Shown here in pieces: positions 14,960 through 22,332 of a DNA stretch of 23,408 nucleotides. The position numbers and the translations under genes are program-made. A model generated the notes under the pieces. It was not told the DNA's origin and searched no databases. It saw only the letters and a list, made by a program, of their open reading frames with translations. How positions within the stretch are numbered: the stretch's first letter is position 1; each line of letters begins with the position of its first letter. The stretch covers positions 1-23,408 of IMG/VR virus record IMGVR_UViG_3300031630_000031. One strand, written 5' to 3'. This stretch comes from a virus.

Positions 14960-17749
14960 ATGGCAAATTCTAACAGAGTTTTCGTCTCACCGGGTGTATA
15001 TACATCAGAAAAAGACTTGAGTTACGTATCTCAAAGTGTAGGTGTATCTACTTTAGGTTTAGTAGGAGAAACAAAAAAAGGTCCCGCATTCGAACCCGTA
15101 TTAGTTTCGGGTTACAACGAATTTAAAACGTTGTTTGGCGGACAATCACCTGAGAAATTAGGAGAAACATTAAAGTACCAATTACCGTACTACGCAAAAT
15201 CATTCTTAAATCAATCATCACAATTATTTGTGACGAGAGTATTAGGGTATTCTGGGTATGATGGTGGTGATGCACACGCAATAAAGACAATCGCCAATAT
15301 AGACATTTCAACTATTTCATTAGGAAGTAGTGTTGAACATCTTATTGACTTATTACCATCAGGTAGTTTGGATTTAACAGGGGGACCTGCAATAACCGAG
15401 TCATTTGAAATGTCTAACGGGACAATTAAAACGGCTTTAGACTTCATAAACGAATCTATTTCGGGTGGTGACTTAACAACTTCAGTAGTTGTTGGTCCTA
15501 ATTTCATTGACCTTAGTTCATATGTTAGCACTTCAGTGTTCTCAATGTCTAATGCGTCTTGGGCATTCCAATCATTAAATAGTAATACTTTAAATGAGTC
15601 AGGAATTTCTTACTCAGGTGGGTTATTTGATGATAACGGAACAATTAAATTTAAATTACATATCCAAACTATCACCGCTAATAGATTTTCAGAGGCTCAC
15701 GACAAAACAGTGGCAATCTTAAGGTCAAGAGCGGAGTATAATGGCGATGTATTAACACATAAAGTAACGTCGGACGTTACATTAACAAGTACTCAAATTA
15801 ATGTTGAGTCTGATTCAATGGCTGACTTTAAGTTAGATGTTTCTTCAGGTTCTCAATCATTCCAATTTACGTGTAACTTAAGCTCTTCTTCTAAGAAGTT
15901 CTTAACTAAGGTTATTGGTGAAGGTGCTTACGACAAGAACCCTGACCTTTATCCTTTATATGTGGATAAGGTTTATGATAACTACTTAACGTGGTTAGGA
16001 TTAACAGGTAAAGTAAAAGGTTTATCGACTGGAATATTAGAAAGCGTTTCTGACGGTGGAGACTTTAAAGAGTCATACACGTCATCAGTAACTCCTTATG
16101 TTGTTTCAGAAGTAAGAGGTGGGTTAGTTTCTGACTTATTCAGATTCATCACTATCTCAGACGGAGATTCATCAGCAAAAGAAGTTAAGATTTCTATTGT
16201 TAATATTAATATCGAGAAACAAGAATTTGACATTGTAGTAAGAGACTTCTTCGATACGGATGCGAGTCCTATTGTTATTGAAAAATTCTCAAGATGTTCT
16301 ATGAATCCTGAAGTACCGGGTTATGTTGCTAGAAAAGTGGGAACATCTGATGGTGAATACGAATTAAAATCTAGATACGTTATTTTAGAATTAGGATTAG
16401 AAGCACCTTCAGATTCTGTACCAGCTGGTTTCAGAGGTTATGAAGTAAAAGACTACGGTTTTAATACGGCATCTAACTCAGACATTCTTTATAAATCAGA
16501 ATATTACGTGGCAGGTCAAACGATAGGAGTTGATTCTAACGGTGATGCAGTTCAGGTAAATGCTGATAAAGTAAGAAAAGTTTATATGGGTATCTCTAAC
16601 ACAGTTGGATTTGACCCTTCATTCTTTGAATTTTCAGGGAAATCAATTCAAGGTGAAACGACTAAAGGATTTCACTTATCATCACAAGCGGATGGTAATG
16701 AATTCGTTAAGTCACCTGAGAATTTTGAAATAACAGAAGGTAACTTTATTAAGTTATCTGCCTGTAAATTCACATTGGCACCTGTAGGTGGACACGATGG
16801 GTTTGATATTTTCAGAAAAGAAAGAACAAATAAAGACCAATATATGATTGGTAAGAATTCATATAATAACTCAGGTTTTAATGCTAACGTAGGTGAGTCT
16901 GATTATTATGCGTTTTTAGACGGGATTATGACATATAGAAATCCTGAGGCTATCGACATTAACTTATTCTCAACACCAGGGATTAACTTCTTCGACCACT
17001 CTTCGTTAGTTGGTGAAGCAATTGATATGGTAGAACAAGAAAGAGCAGATTCATTATATATCATCGATTCACCAAACAGAGACACTGTAGATGAAATCGT
17101 AGATGATTTAGAAGATATCGGGTTTGACTCTAACTATTCAGCTACGTACTGGCCTTGGATACAAGTAAGAGACACTGAAAATTCAGTACAAGTATATGTG
17201 GCTCCAACAGGAGAGGTTTTAAGAAATATAGCATTAACGGATAACATTGCCTTTCCATGGTTCGCATCTGCGGGTTACCAAAGAGGTTTAGTTAATTCAA
17301 TTAAAGCGAAAAAGAAGTTAACTTTAGACGAGAGAGATACACTATATAGTAATAGAATTAATCCAATTGCTACGTTCTCAGATGTAGGTACTATTATTTT
17401 TGGTAATAAGACATTACAGGTTAGAGAATCGGCATTAGATAGAATCAACGTAAGAAGATTACTATTACAAGCTAGAAAGTTAATTTCTAACGTGGCGGTG
17501 AGATTATTATTTGAACAAAATGATGATGTCGTGAGAAACGAATTTCTAAGTTTGGTTAACCCAATATTAGAAGGAATTAAGAAAGAAAGAGGTTTAACAG
17601 AATTTAAGGTTGAGGTATCGTCTTCACCTGAAGATATGGATAGAAATCAATTGTCGGGTAAGATTTACATCAAACCAACAAGAGCACTTGAGTTTATTGA
17701 CATCGAATTCTTAGTGACTCCTACAGGAGCATCTTTCGAAAACATTTAA
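14960..17749 (+). CDS. Contractile tail sheath protein (T4 gp18-like)
   Basis: This is a 929-residue protein. The N-terminus (FVSPGVYTSEKDLSYVSQSV, then GLVGETKKGPAFEPVLVSGY) and the FVTRVLGYSGYDG strand are typical of phage tail sheath proteins. The C-terminal part from about 680 has the conserved sheath core: YWPWIQVRD, APTGEVLRNIALTDN.AFPWFASAGYQRG, INPIATFSDVGTIIFGNKTLQ, INVRRLLLQARKLISNVAVRLLFEQ, and a final strand pair IYIKPTRALEFIDIEFLVTPTG that exchanges between subunits in known sheaths. It is larger than T4 gp18 (659), the extra length lying in the middle (about 110-650), where additional outward-facing beta domains are expected. Its leader has a late-type element and a terminator follows the stop. 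It encodes the outer contractile tube and is probably very highly expressed. Confidence 0.96.
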   Translation: MANSNRVFVSPGVYTSEKDLSYVSQSVGVSTLGLVGETKKGPAFEPVLVSGYNEFKTLFGGQSPEKLGETLKYQLPYYAKSFLNQSSQLFVTRVLGYSGYDGGDAHAIKTIANIDISTISLGSSVEHLIDLLPSGSLDLTGGPAITESFEMSNGTIKTALDFINESISGGDLTTSVVVGPNFIDLSSYVSTSVFSMSNASWAFQSLNSNTLNESGISYSGGLFDDNGTIKFKLHIQTITANRFSEAHDKTVAILRSRAEYNGDVLTHKVTSDVTLTSTQINVESDSMADFKLDVSSGSQSFQFTCNLSSSSKKFLTKVIGEGAYDKNPDLYPLYVDKVYDNYLTWLGLTGKVKGLSTGILESVSDGGDFKESYTSSVTPYVVSEVRGGLVSDLFRFITISDGDSSAKEVKISIVNINIEKQEFDIVVRDFFDTDASPIVIEKFSRCSMNPEVPGYVARKVGTSDGEYELKSRYVILELGLEAPSDSVPAGFRGYEVKDYGFNTASNSDILYKSEYYVAGQTIGVDSNGDAVQVNADKVRKVYMGISNTVGFDPSFFEFSGKSIQGETTKGFHLSSQADGNEFVKSPENFEITEGNFIKLSACKFTLAPVGGHDGFDIFRKERTNKDQYMIGKNSYNNSGFNANVGESDYYAFLDGIMTYRNPEAIDINLFSTPGINFFDHSSLVGEAIDMVEQERADSLYIIDSPNRDTVDEIVDDLEDIGFDSNYSATYWPWIQVRDTENSVQVYVAPTGEVLRNIALTDNIAFPWFASAGYQRGLVNSIKAKKKLTLDERDTLYSNRINPIATFSDVGTIIFGNKTLQVRESALDRINVRRLLLQARKLISNVAVRLLFEQNDDVVRNEFLSLVNPILEGIKKERGLTEFKVEVSSSPEDMDRNQLSGKIYIKPTRALEFIDIEFLVTPTGASFENI

Positions 17750-17760
17750 AATTAAACATA

Positions 17761-17791
17761 AAGAGGGGAGGAATACCTTCCCTTTTTTTTT
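17761..17791 (+). terminator. Hairpin terminator after the sheath gene
   Basis: An 8-bp stem AGGGGAGG/CCTTCCCT with one G-T pair, an AATA loop, and a nine-T run. It begins 12 nt after the sheath stop and ends 12 nt before the next ATG. Confidence 0.85.
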
Positions 17792-17802
17792 AAAAATACA
17801 AT

Positions 17803-18654
17803 ATGAAAAAAGTTTTATTAGAAGAAAACATTAAAAGATTGATGGAAATTATGAACGTCGAAGTAACCGAAGGGTTTGACGACGAAGGTAATCCTGATTT
17901 TAAATACTATGCTTTTGATTGGGATGATAACATTATGTTTATGCCGACGGAAATTATGGTATCTACTTTTGGTGACCAAGAAATAGGTATGGGTACGGCT
18001 GATTTCGCCGAGTATAGAAGTAAAATAGGAAAAGAAAACTTTGACTTTAAGGGTCATACTATTACTGGATTCGCTAAGGAACCATTTATTAATTTTGGAC
18101 CTGAGGGTAATGAACAATTCGTTAAGGATTCTTTAGTTGCGAAAACAGGACCATCATGGGATGATTTCGTAGAATGTATTAATGGAGGTTCAATCTTCTC
18201 AATTATAACCGCAAGGGGACATAACCCTGAGTCACTAAGAGACGGAGTAGAGGAGATAGTTAAGGCTGGTAAGGCGGGACTATCGTTCGAATCGTGTGTT
18301 AGTTCATTAAAAAAATATAAGGGAGTAATAGAAGGAGATAACGAACAAATGTTCCGAGAATATTTAGATATGTGTGAGTTCCACCCTGTATCTTTCGGTA
18401 AAGGTAGTGCTGCTAATCCTGAAAAGGATAAGATTATCGCTTTAGACGGATTTATTAAACACGTTAATAAATTATCTGACGAATTAAAGATGACAATGGA
18501 ATTGGAAAATGATATCCATAATAACTTTGTACCGAAGATAGGTTTTTCAGATGATGATAAGGCTAACGTAGATAACGTGAAGCAATATTTAGATGACAAA
18601 GGAGATGATAGTGTTAATGTATATTACACTAAAGACAATAAAGTAAAAATGTAG
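17803..18654 (+). CDS. HAD-superfamily phosphatase-like protein with a basic/acidic N-terminal peptide
   Basis: This is a 283-residue protein. HAD motif I is YAFDWDDNI (D39, D41), with Asn43 where Thr or Val is usual. Motif II is SIITARGH (T136). The likely motif III lysine lies around K208-K210, and motif IV is GFSDDDKAN (D250, D251). All key positions for an Asp-based phosphohydrolase are present, so activity on a phosphorylated metabolite, nucleotide, nucleic-acid end or protein is plausible; the substrate is unknown. The first 23 residues (MKKVLLEENIKRLMEIMN, then VEVTE and G24) look like a removable targeting peptide: V-T-E/G is close to the T4 prohead protease site, and EENIKRLMEIMN reappears at the C-terminus of the 1290-1736 product. 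It sits between the sheath and tube genes with no obvious promoter of its own, so it may depend on terminator read-through. An injected enzyme is possible. Confidence 0.85.
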   Translation: MKKVLLEENIKRLMEIMNVEVTEGFDDEGNPDFKYYAFDWDDNIMFMPTEIMVSTFGDQEIGMGTADFAEYRSKIGKENFDFKGHTITGFAKEPFINFGPEGNEQFVKDSLVAKTGPSWDDFVECINGGSIFSIITARGHNPESLRDGVEEIVKAGKAGLSFESCVSSLKKYKGVIEGDNEQMFREYLDMCEFHPVSFGKGSAANPEKDKIIALDGFIKHVNKLSDELKMTMELENDIHNNFVPKIGFSDDDKANVDNVKQYLDDKGDDSVNVYYTKDNKVKM

Positions 18655-18853
18655 ATTTTATCCTTACTAGTATATACTAGTAATATTTATATATTTATTA
18701 TTAGATATTATAAATACTGGTATTATTATATGTTTTATACTGGTATACTAGAAATATGTAGATTTAAAATCACAATGTCAAGTAAGATTGAATATATTTT
18801 ACAAACACTTGATATTTATAAGTAAATAAAAAAACTAATTAAAAAACAATACA
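18649..18853. promoter_or_regulatory. AT-rich intergenic region with palindrome and repeated ACTRGTAT half-sites
   Basis: About 200 nt with no credible gene. It contains a perfect 20-bp palindrome (18664-18683, TTACTAGTATATACTAGTAA), two further copies of ATACTGGTAT (18714-18723, 18737-18746), the second running into TATACTAG, and a 10-bp repeat ATGTAGATTT (18649-18658, 18756-18765) bracketing the block. It ends with a late-type element at 18811-18819. A multi-site operator, an origin-like element or an mRNA-stability structure are all possible. Confidence 0.5.
18811..18819 (+). promoter_or_regulatory. Putative late promoter element of the tail tube gene
   Basis: GATATTTAT, 34 nt before the ATG at 18854. 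As with the sheath gene, the leader is long and A-rich and ends ACAATACAATG. Confidence 0.6.
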
Positions 18854-19342
18854 ATGGCTGATTTATTAATGAAAATGCCTGTTCCATACGAACCAAAGAA
18901 AAAGAACAGGTTTATTTTAAGATTCCCGTCTTCGTTAGGTATTAACGAATGGTACGTAAGTACAACCGCAAGACCCTCAGCGAATATTGGGGCAGTAGAG
19001 ATTCCTTTCTTAAATACTTCAACATTTGTTGCTGGTAGATTCAATTGGAATACTCTTAACGTGACGTTTAAAGACCCAATCGGTCCTTCAGCTGCACAAG
19101 CACTAATGGAGTGGTTTAGATTACACGCGGAGTCTGTTACAGGTAGAATGGGATACGCAGCAGGATACAAAAAGGATATCGAATTAGATATGTTAGACCC
19201 AACAGGGGTTGTTGTAGAAAAATGGATAATCCAAGGAACGTTCATTACTGACTTAAACTTTAACGACCTTTCTTATTCAGACGAAGGTTTAGCTGACATT
19301 TCAGTTACGCTTAGACCTGATAGATGTATTTTAGTTTATTAA
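18854..19342 (+). CDS. Tail tube protein (T4 gp19-like)
   Basis: This is a 162-residue protein, almost exactly the size of T4 gp19 (163). Family features: an N-terminal basic segment then FILRFPSSLGINEWYVSTTARPS, VEIPFLNTSTFVAGRFNWNTLNVTF, a helix in AAQALMEWFRLHAESVTGRMGYAAGYKKDIELDMLDPTG, and WIIQGTFITDLNFNDLSYSDEG followed by a strand ending in the C-terminus. It polymerises into the rigid inner tube beneath the sheath. It has its own late-type element and a strong terminator, consistent with high-level separate expression. Confidence 0.95.
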   Translation: MADLLMKMPVPYEPKKKNRFILRFPSSLGINEWYVSTTARPSANIGAVEIPFLNTSTFVAGRFNWNTLNVTFKDPIGPSAAQALMEWFRLHAESVTGRMGYAAGYKKDIELDMLDPTGVVVEKWIIQGTFITDLNFNDLSYSDEGLADISVTLRPDRCILVY

Positions 19343-19370
19343 TTTTATAACGGCCATAAATAAATTATAT

Positions 19371-19398
19371 AAAGCCCACTTAATTGTGGGCTTTTTTT
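19371..19398 (+). terminator. Strong hairpin terminator after the tail tube gene
   Basis: A 9-bp perfect stem AAAGCCCAC/GTGGGCTTT, a TTAATT loop and a T run. It begins about 28 nt after the tube stop. Confidence 0.9.
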
Positions 19399-19449
19399 AT
19401 GCTTTACAATTAAGTCTTATGGTTTATATTTTAAATAAAACAAGATTAT

Positions 19450-20196
19450 ATGAACGATGATAATTATAGAATGGAAATTGCGTTTGACGTAATACCACTA
19501 CCGTCAGAAGGAGTGTTTTACGCGAATAAAAAAGATTCTATTAAGGTTTCTTACTTAACTGCGACTGATGAGAACATCTTAACGTCACAAAACTTAATTA
19601 AGTCTGGTAAGGTCATTGATGAGTTATTACGGGCTAAAATCTTAGATAAGGATATTACAGTGGAAGAATTACACGAGTCAGATAAAGAAGCTATCTTACT
19701 ATGGTTAAGAAATACGGCCTACGGTTCTATGATTACGCTAGTGGTGACCGACCCTGATACTTCGGAACAGGTTGAGGTCGAATATGACTTACAAAACGTG
19801 AAATACAAAAAACTAACTATTAGTTCAGATTCGGAAGGGTTGTTCGAATATAAATTATCAAGTGGTAAGGATATTAAATTCCGTTTTTTAAATACTAAAG
19901 ACCTTGAAGAGTTAAACCAAATGGACGACCTCTATAAAGATATGGTTATCAAGCCGACAATTACTAAACGATTGGAAAAAATGATAATAGATGTTGACGG
20001 AGAGAGGGACCCGATGAAATTATCACACATAATTCAATTCCTACCTATTAAAGATTCACAACACTTCAGACGATTTGTGTCTGATAATACTCCAGGTCTT
20101 AACAAGGAGGTAGAGTTAATTCTACCTTCAGGAAAAAAAATACAGACGTTTTTTGGGTTTGGACCAGAGTTTTTTCGTCCTTTCTACGGACTATAA
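19450..20196 (+). CDS. Baseplate hub assembly protein, T4 gp26/gp51-type
   Basis: This is a 248-residue protein. LPSEGVFY (17-24), IKVSYLTATDENILTSQNLI (31-50) and GKVIDELLRAKI (53-64) match the N-terminal pattern of T4 gp26-type baseplate proteins (LPS.G..Y, ..PLT..DE..L.....). The middle has the beta segment VEVEYDLQNVKYKKL. The C-terminal third is helical and ends ILPSGKKIQTFF.FGPEFFRPF. A hub-assembly chaperone role is likely. The 3' end overlaps a second open frame in the +1 register, which continues to 20362. The overlap holds an eight-A run (20133-20140) and a six-T run followed by C (GAG TTT TTT CGT, about 20167-20175). Confidence 0.82.
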   Translation: MNDDNYRMEIAFDVIPLPSEGVFYANKKDSIKVSYLTATDENILTSQNLIKSGKVIDELLRAKILDKDITVEELHESDKEAILLWLRNTAYGSMITLVVTDPDTSEQVEVEYDLQNVKYKKLTISSDSEGLFEYKLSSGKDIKFRFLNTKDLEELNQMDDLYKDMVIKPTITKRLEKMIIDVDGERDPMKLSHIIQFLPIKDSQHFRRFVSDNTPGLNKEVELILPSGKKIQTFFGFGPEFFRPFYGL

Positions 20197-20224
20197 AGCA
20201 GTACAATTACAGGAAACTTATTAT

Positions 20225-20362
20225 ATGGCAAAGTATCTAAATTTTTCTTATTTAGATATTATGTCTATGCCTGTATTTGAGCGAAAATTTTTACTCAATA
20301 TGTTAGTCGAGGAAAAGCAAAAAGAGACGGACGGATGGGAAAATAGTAAAAAGGCTAACTAA
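20225..20362 (+). CDS. Small protein or frameshift extension of the gp26-like protein
   Basis: From the ATG at 20225 the product is 45 residues (MAKYLNFSYLDIMSMPVFER followed by KFLLNMLVEEKQKE...). The frame is open back to 20120, so it overlaps the gp26-like gene by up to 77 nt in the +1 register. The sequence pattern (aromatic-rich helix, SY.DI..MP...RKF.L..L) looks like the C-terminal part of tail/baseplate chaperones, and in other phages I would expect it directly after the gp26-like C-terminus. It could be made by a +1 shift at TTT TTT C, or by re-initiation at 20225, which has AGGAAA 9 nt upstream. Which one cannot be decided here. Confidence 0.6.
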   Translation: MAKYLNFSYLDIMSMPVFERKFLLNMLVEEKQKETDGWENSKKAN

Positions 20363-20385
20363 TCCACTTTAAAAAATCATCATTA

Positions 20386-20394
20386 GATATTTAT
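20386..20394 (+). promoter_or_regulatory. Putative late promoter element before the tape-measure-like gene
   Basis: GATATTTAT, 35 nt before the ATG at 20430. A small hairpin (ACCAC-TAAT-GTGGT, 20401-20414) lies in the leader between them and could hide or expose the start. Confidence 0.6.
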
Positions 20395-20429
20395 TGTTAT
20401 ACCACTAATGTGGTTTAAAAATATTAACT

Positions 20430-22307
20430 ATGAGTAAACTAAGCGACATCCAAAAAAAAGTTAGTAATGGAAAGGTTCTAACCAACGCGGAAACCATTTA
20501 CATGATGGAGGAACTGCAAAAAAAGTCAGGTAAAACATTGAAGGATAGTGGTGATGGTTATGGTTCTATAGTTAATAAGTTAGGGGATGCGAATAGCTCT
20601 ACATTGAAATGGAATAAAAATCTGGGGAATGTTGCGGATACCGTATTAAAGTTAACTAACATTCTTTCAAATGTGGATTTAACTTTTATTCAAAAAACAA
20701 CACAATCCCTTAAACTTGCGATGGAGGAGATAATCCAACCGATTATGAATATCGACCAAGCGTTGAGATATGAGATTAATTCCAAGATGGGGATTACGGG
20801 GGAATTAGCTCGTAATATTAGGTCTGAAATGGTCGGAGTAGCCAAGGACACTATGGTTTATGGTGTGGGGTTGGAGGATATAAACTCTACTTATATAAAA
20901 ACTATTTCCACGTTAGGTAGAGCAATACCATTATCTAAAGGGTTGTTAACCGATTTAACATTATCTGCGAAGGCTGCTGGGGTTTCTTTTGAAGCTGCTG
21001 GTGAATTCACGGGTAATTTAGAAGGATTGGGTATTGGGTTGGTAAAGGGTCCTAAAATTTTAACCGATATGAGTGAAACGGCTAGGAGTATGGGACTTAA
21101 CAGTATGTCGTTCATTGAGGACGCAACCAAAAACTTACAATTAGTAAATACTCTCGGGTTTAAAGGGGGTATTGATGGATTCACAAAAATAGCTGCGAAA
21201 GCATCATTAATTAAATTTGATTTATCATTGGCGGCGTCTAAGGCGGAGAGTTTGTTTGACCCTGAAAATGCGATTGAAATGGCGGCACAACTTAACGTTT
21301 TGGGTGGTGATTTTGGTAGGTTGGGTAATGCTATTGACCTTATGTTTATGCCGACAAATGATATGAATGGGTTTACGGAGCAAATAATGGAGGCTCAAAA
21401 ACAGTTTGTATCGTTTAACGAGTCAACACAAGAGTTTGAGTCGTCACCCTTAGATTTAAGGAGAGCTCGAGAGTTCGCTAAGGTGATGGGTAAAGACGTC
21501 GGAGTAGTGATGAAGGAAGCTAAATCCGCAGCACGTAGAGACATGATAAAGGATAAGATATCTTTTATGCCTAATATGTCTGAGGAAGATAGAGAATTAG
21601 TTGCTTCGTTAGGGGTTTTAAGTACCGACGGTCAGGTGACTATTAACGGACAAGCGATTGCGAGTATGGATAATGATGAACTTACCAAATCTATCAGTAT
21701 GTTAAGACAGGAAGATAAGAACGGTAAGATGAGTCAAATAGATATATTAAGAGAGCAGATGAACATATCGACTGCGGCGAATAACTACTTAAAAAGTATT
21801 GCATTTAATATGGGAGCATTTGGTGATGACGGGGGGTTATTTACTCTATTTGGGGATGACTTAAATGATTTAGTCTATAATATGACCGATAAGACTGGTG
21901 ACGTATTTAAATCCCTTTCTAAATCTATTGAAAACCAAGATGTTAAAGGTATTATGACCATTCTATCGTCTAATGCTGGTCTTGAAAACGAGTCACTTGG
22001 ACCATTAAGGGATTTTATGTCTAAGATAACGATACCACTCGAACAGATGGGAATAAATGTTAAGGACATTTGGGGTTCAAAAGTCGCGGGTAAAGAAGAT
22101 GGAGCGGTGACTAAATTAAAATCTCAGGAGAATGAGATGAGGATTCGGAATGAGGAGAAAAGTAATACTCCAGTCCAACTAACGGTTAATAACTCATTTA
22201 ACGGTAAGGTTCAGAGTAGTGACCTTTTGAAGTCTCAGACGGATGGGGTTAAGAAAAGGATTTTTGATTTGTCGAGTAATATACCATACACCTATGAGAG
22301 AGAATAA
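20430..22307 (+). CDS. Tape-measure-like tail protein
   Basis: This is a 625-residue, mostly helical protein. Residues 178-202 (LSAKAAGVSFEAAGEFTGNL, then EGLGI) have the heptad-like pattern of phage tape-measure repeats (AA..G.S.EE.A....L..LG). Several Ala/Gly/Ser-rich helices precede and follow. A charged C-terminal third ends with KRIFDLSSNIPYTYERE. If the length sets the tail, about 0.15 nm per residue would give roughly 95 nm, which is in the range of T4-like tails (gp29 has 590 residues). It is located directly after the tube and hub genes, as expected. No lysozyme or peptidase motif is visible. Confidence 0.75.
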   Translation: MSKLSDIQKKVSNGKVLTNAETIYMMEELQKKSGKTLKDSGDGYGSIVNKLGDANSSTLKWNKNLGNVADTVLKLTNILSNVDLTFIQKTTQSLKLAMEEIIQPIMNIDQALRYEINSKMGITGELARNIRSEMVGVAKDTMVYGVGLEDINSTYIKTISTLGRAIPLSKGLLTDLTLSAKAAGVSFEAAGEFTGNLEGLGIGLVKGPKILTDMSETARSMGLNSMSFIEDATKNLQLVNTLGFKGGIDGFTKIAAKASLIKFDLSLAASKAESLFDPENAIEMAAQLNVLGGDFGRLGNAIDLMFMPTNDMNGFTEQIMEAQKQFVSFNESTQEFESSPLDLRRAREFAKVMGKDVGVVMKEAKSAARRDMIKDKISFMPNMSEEDRELVASLGVLSTDGQVTINGQAIASMDNDELTKSISMLRQEDKNGKMSQIDILREQMNISTAANNYLKSIAFNMGAFGDDGGLFTLFGDDLNDLVYNMTDKTGDVFKSLSKSIENQDVKGIMTILSSNAGLENESLGPLRDFMSKITIPLEQMGINVKDIWGSKVAGKEDGAVTKLKSQENEMRIRNEEKSNTPVQLTVNNSFNGKVQSSDLLKSQTDGVKKRIFDLSSNIPYTYERE

Positions 22308-22332
22308 TAATATAAGGAATATTTAATAATAT

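Noticed and set aside
18054-18599. 181-residue minus-strand open frame
   Set aside because: It lies entirely inside the HAD-like gene, whose catalytic motifs are clear on the plus strand, and shows no domain or start context.
18835-19245. 136-residue minus-strand open frame
   Set aside because: It is antisense to the well-supported tail tube gene.
19430-19449. Late-type element before the gp26-like gene
   Set aside because: The nearby TATATTTTAAA is too far from GATATTTAT, and no TTTG/TAnnTTTG pair is present, so no promoter is claimed for this gene.
20133-20140. Eight-A run as a classical -1 frameshift site
   Set aside because: A -1 shift would enter the frame that is open only to about 20246 and not the frame of the conserved-looking 20225-20362 segment, which needs +1 (or -2).
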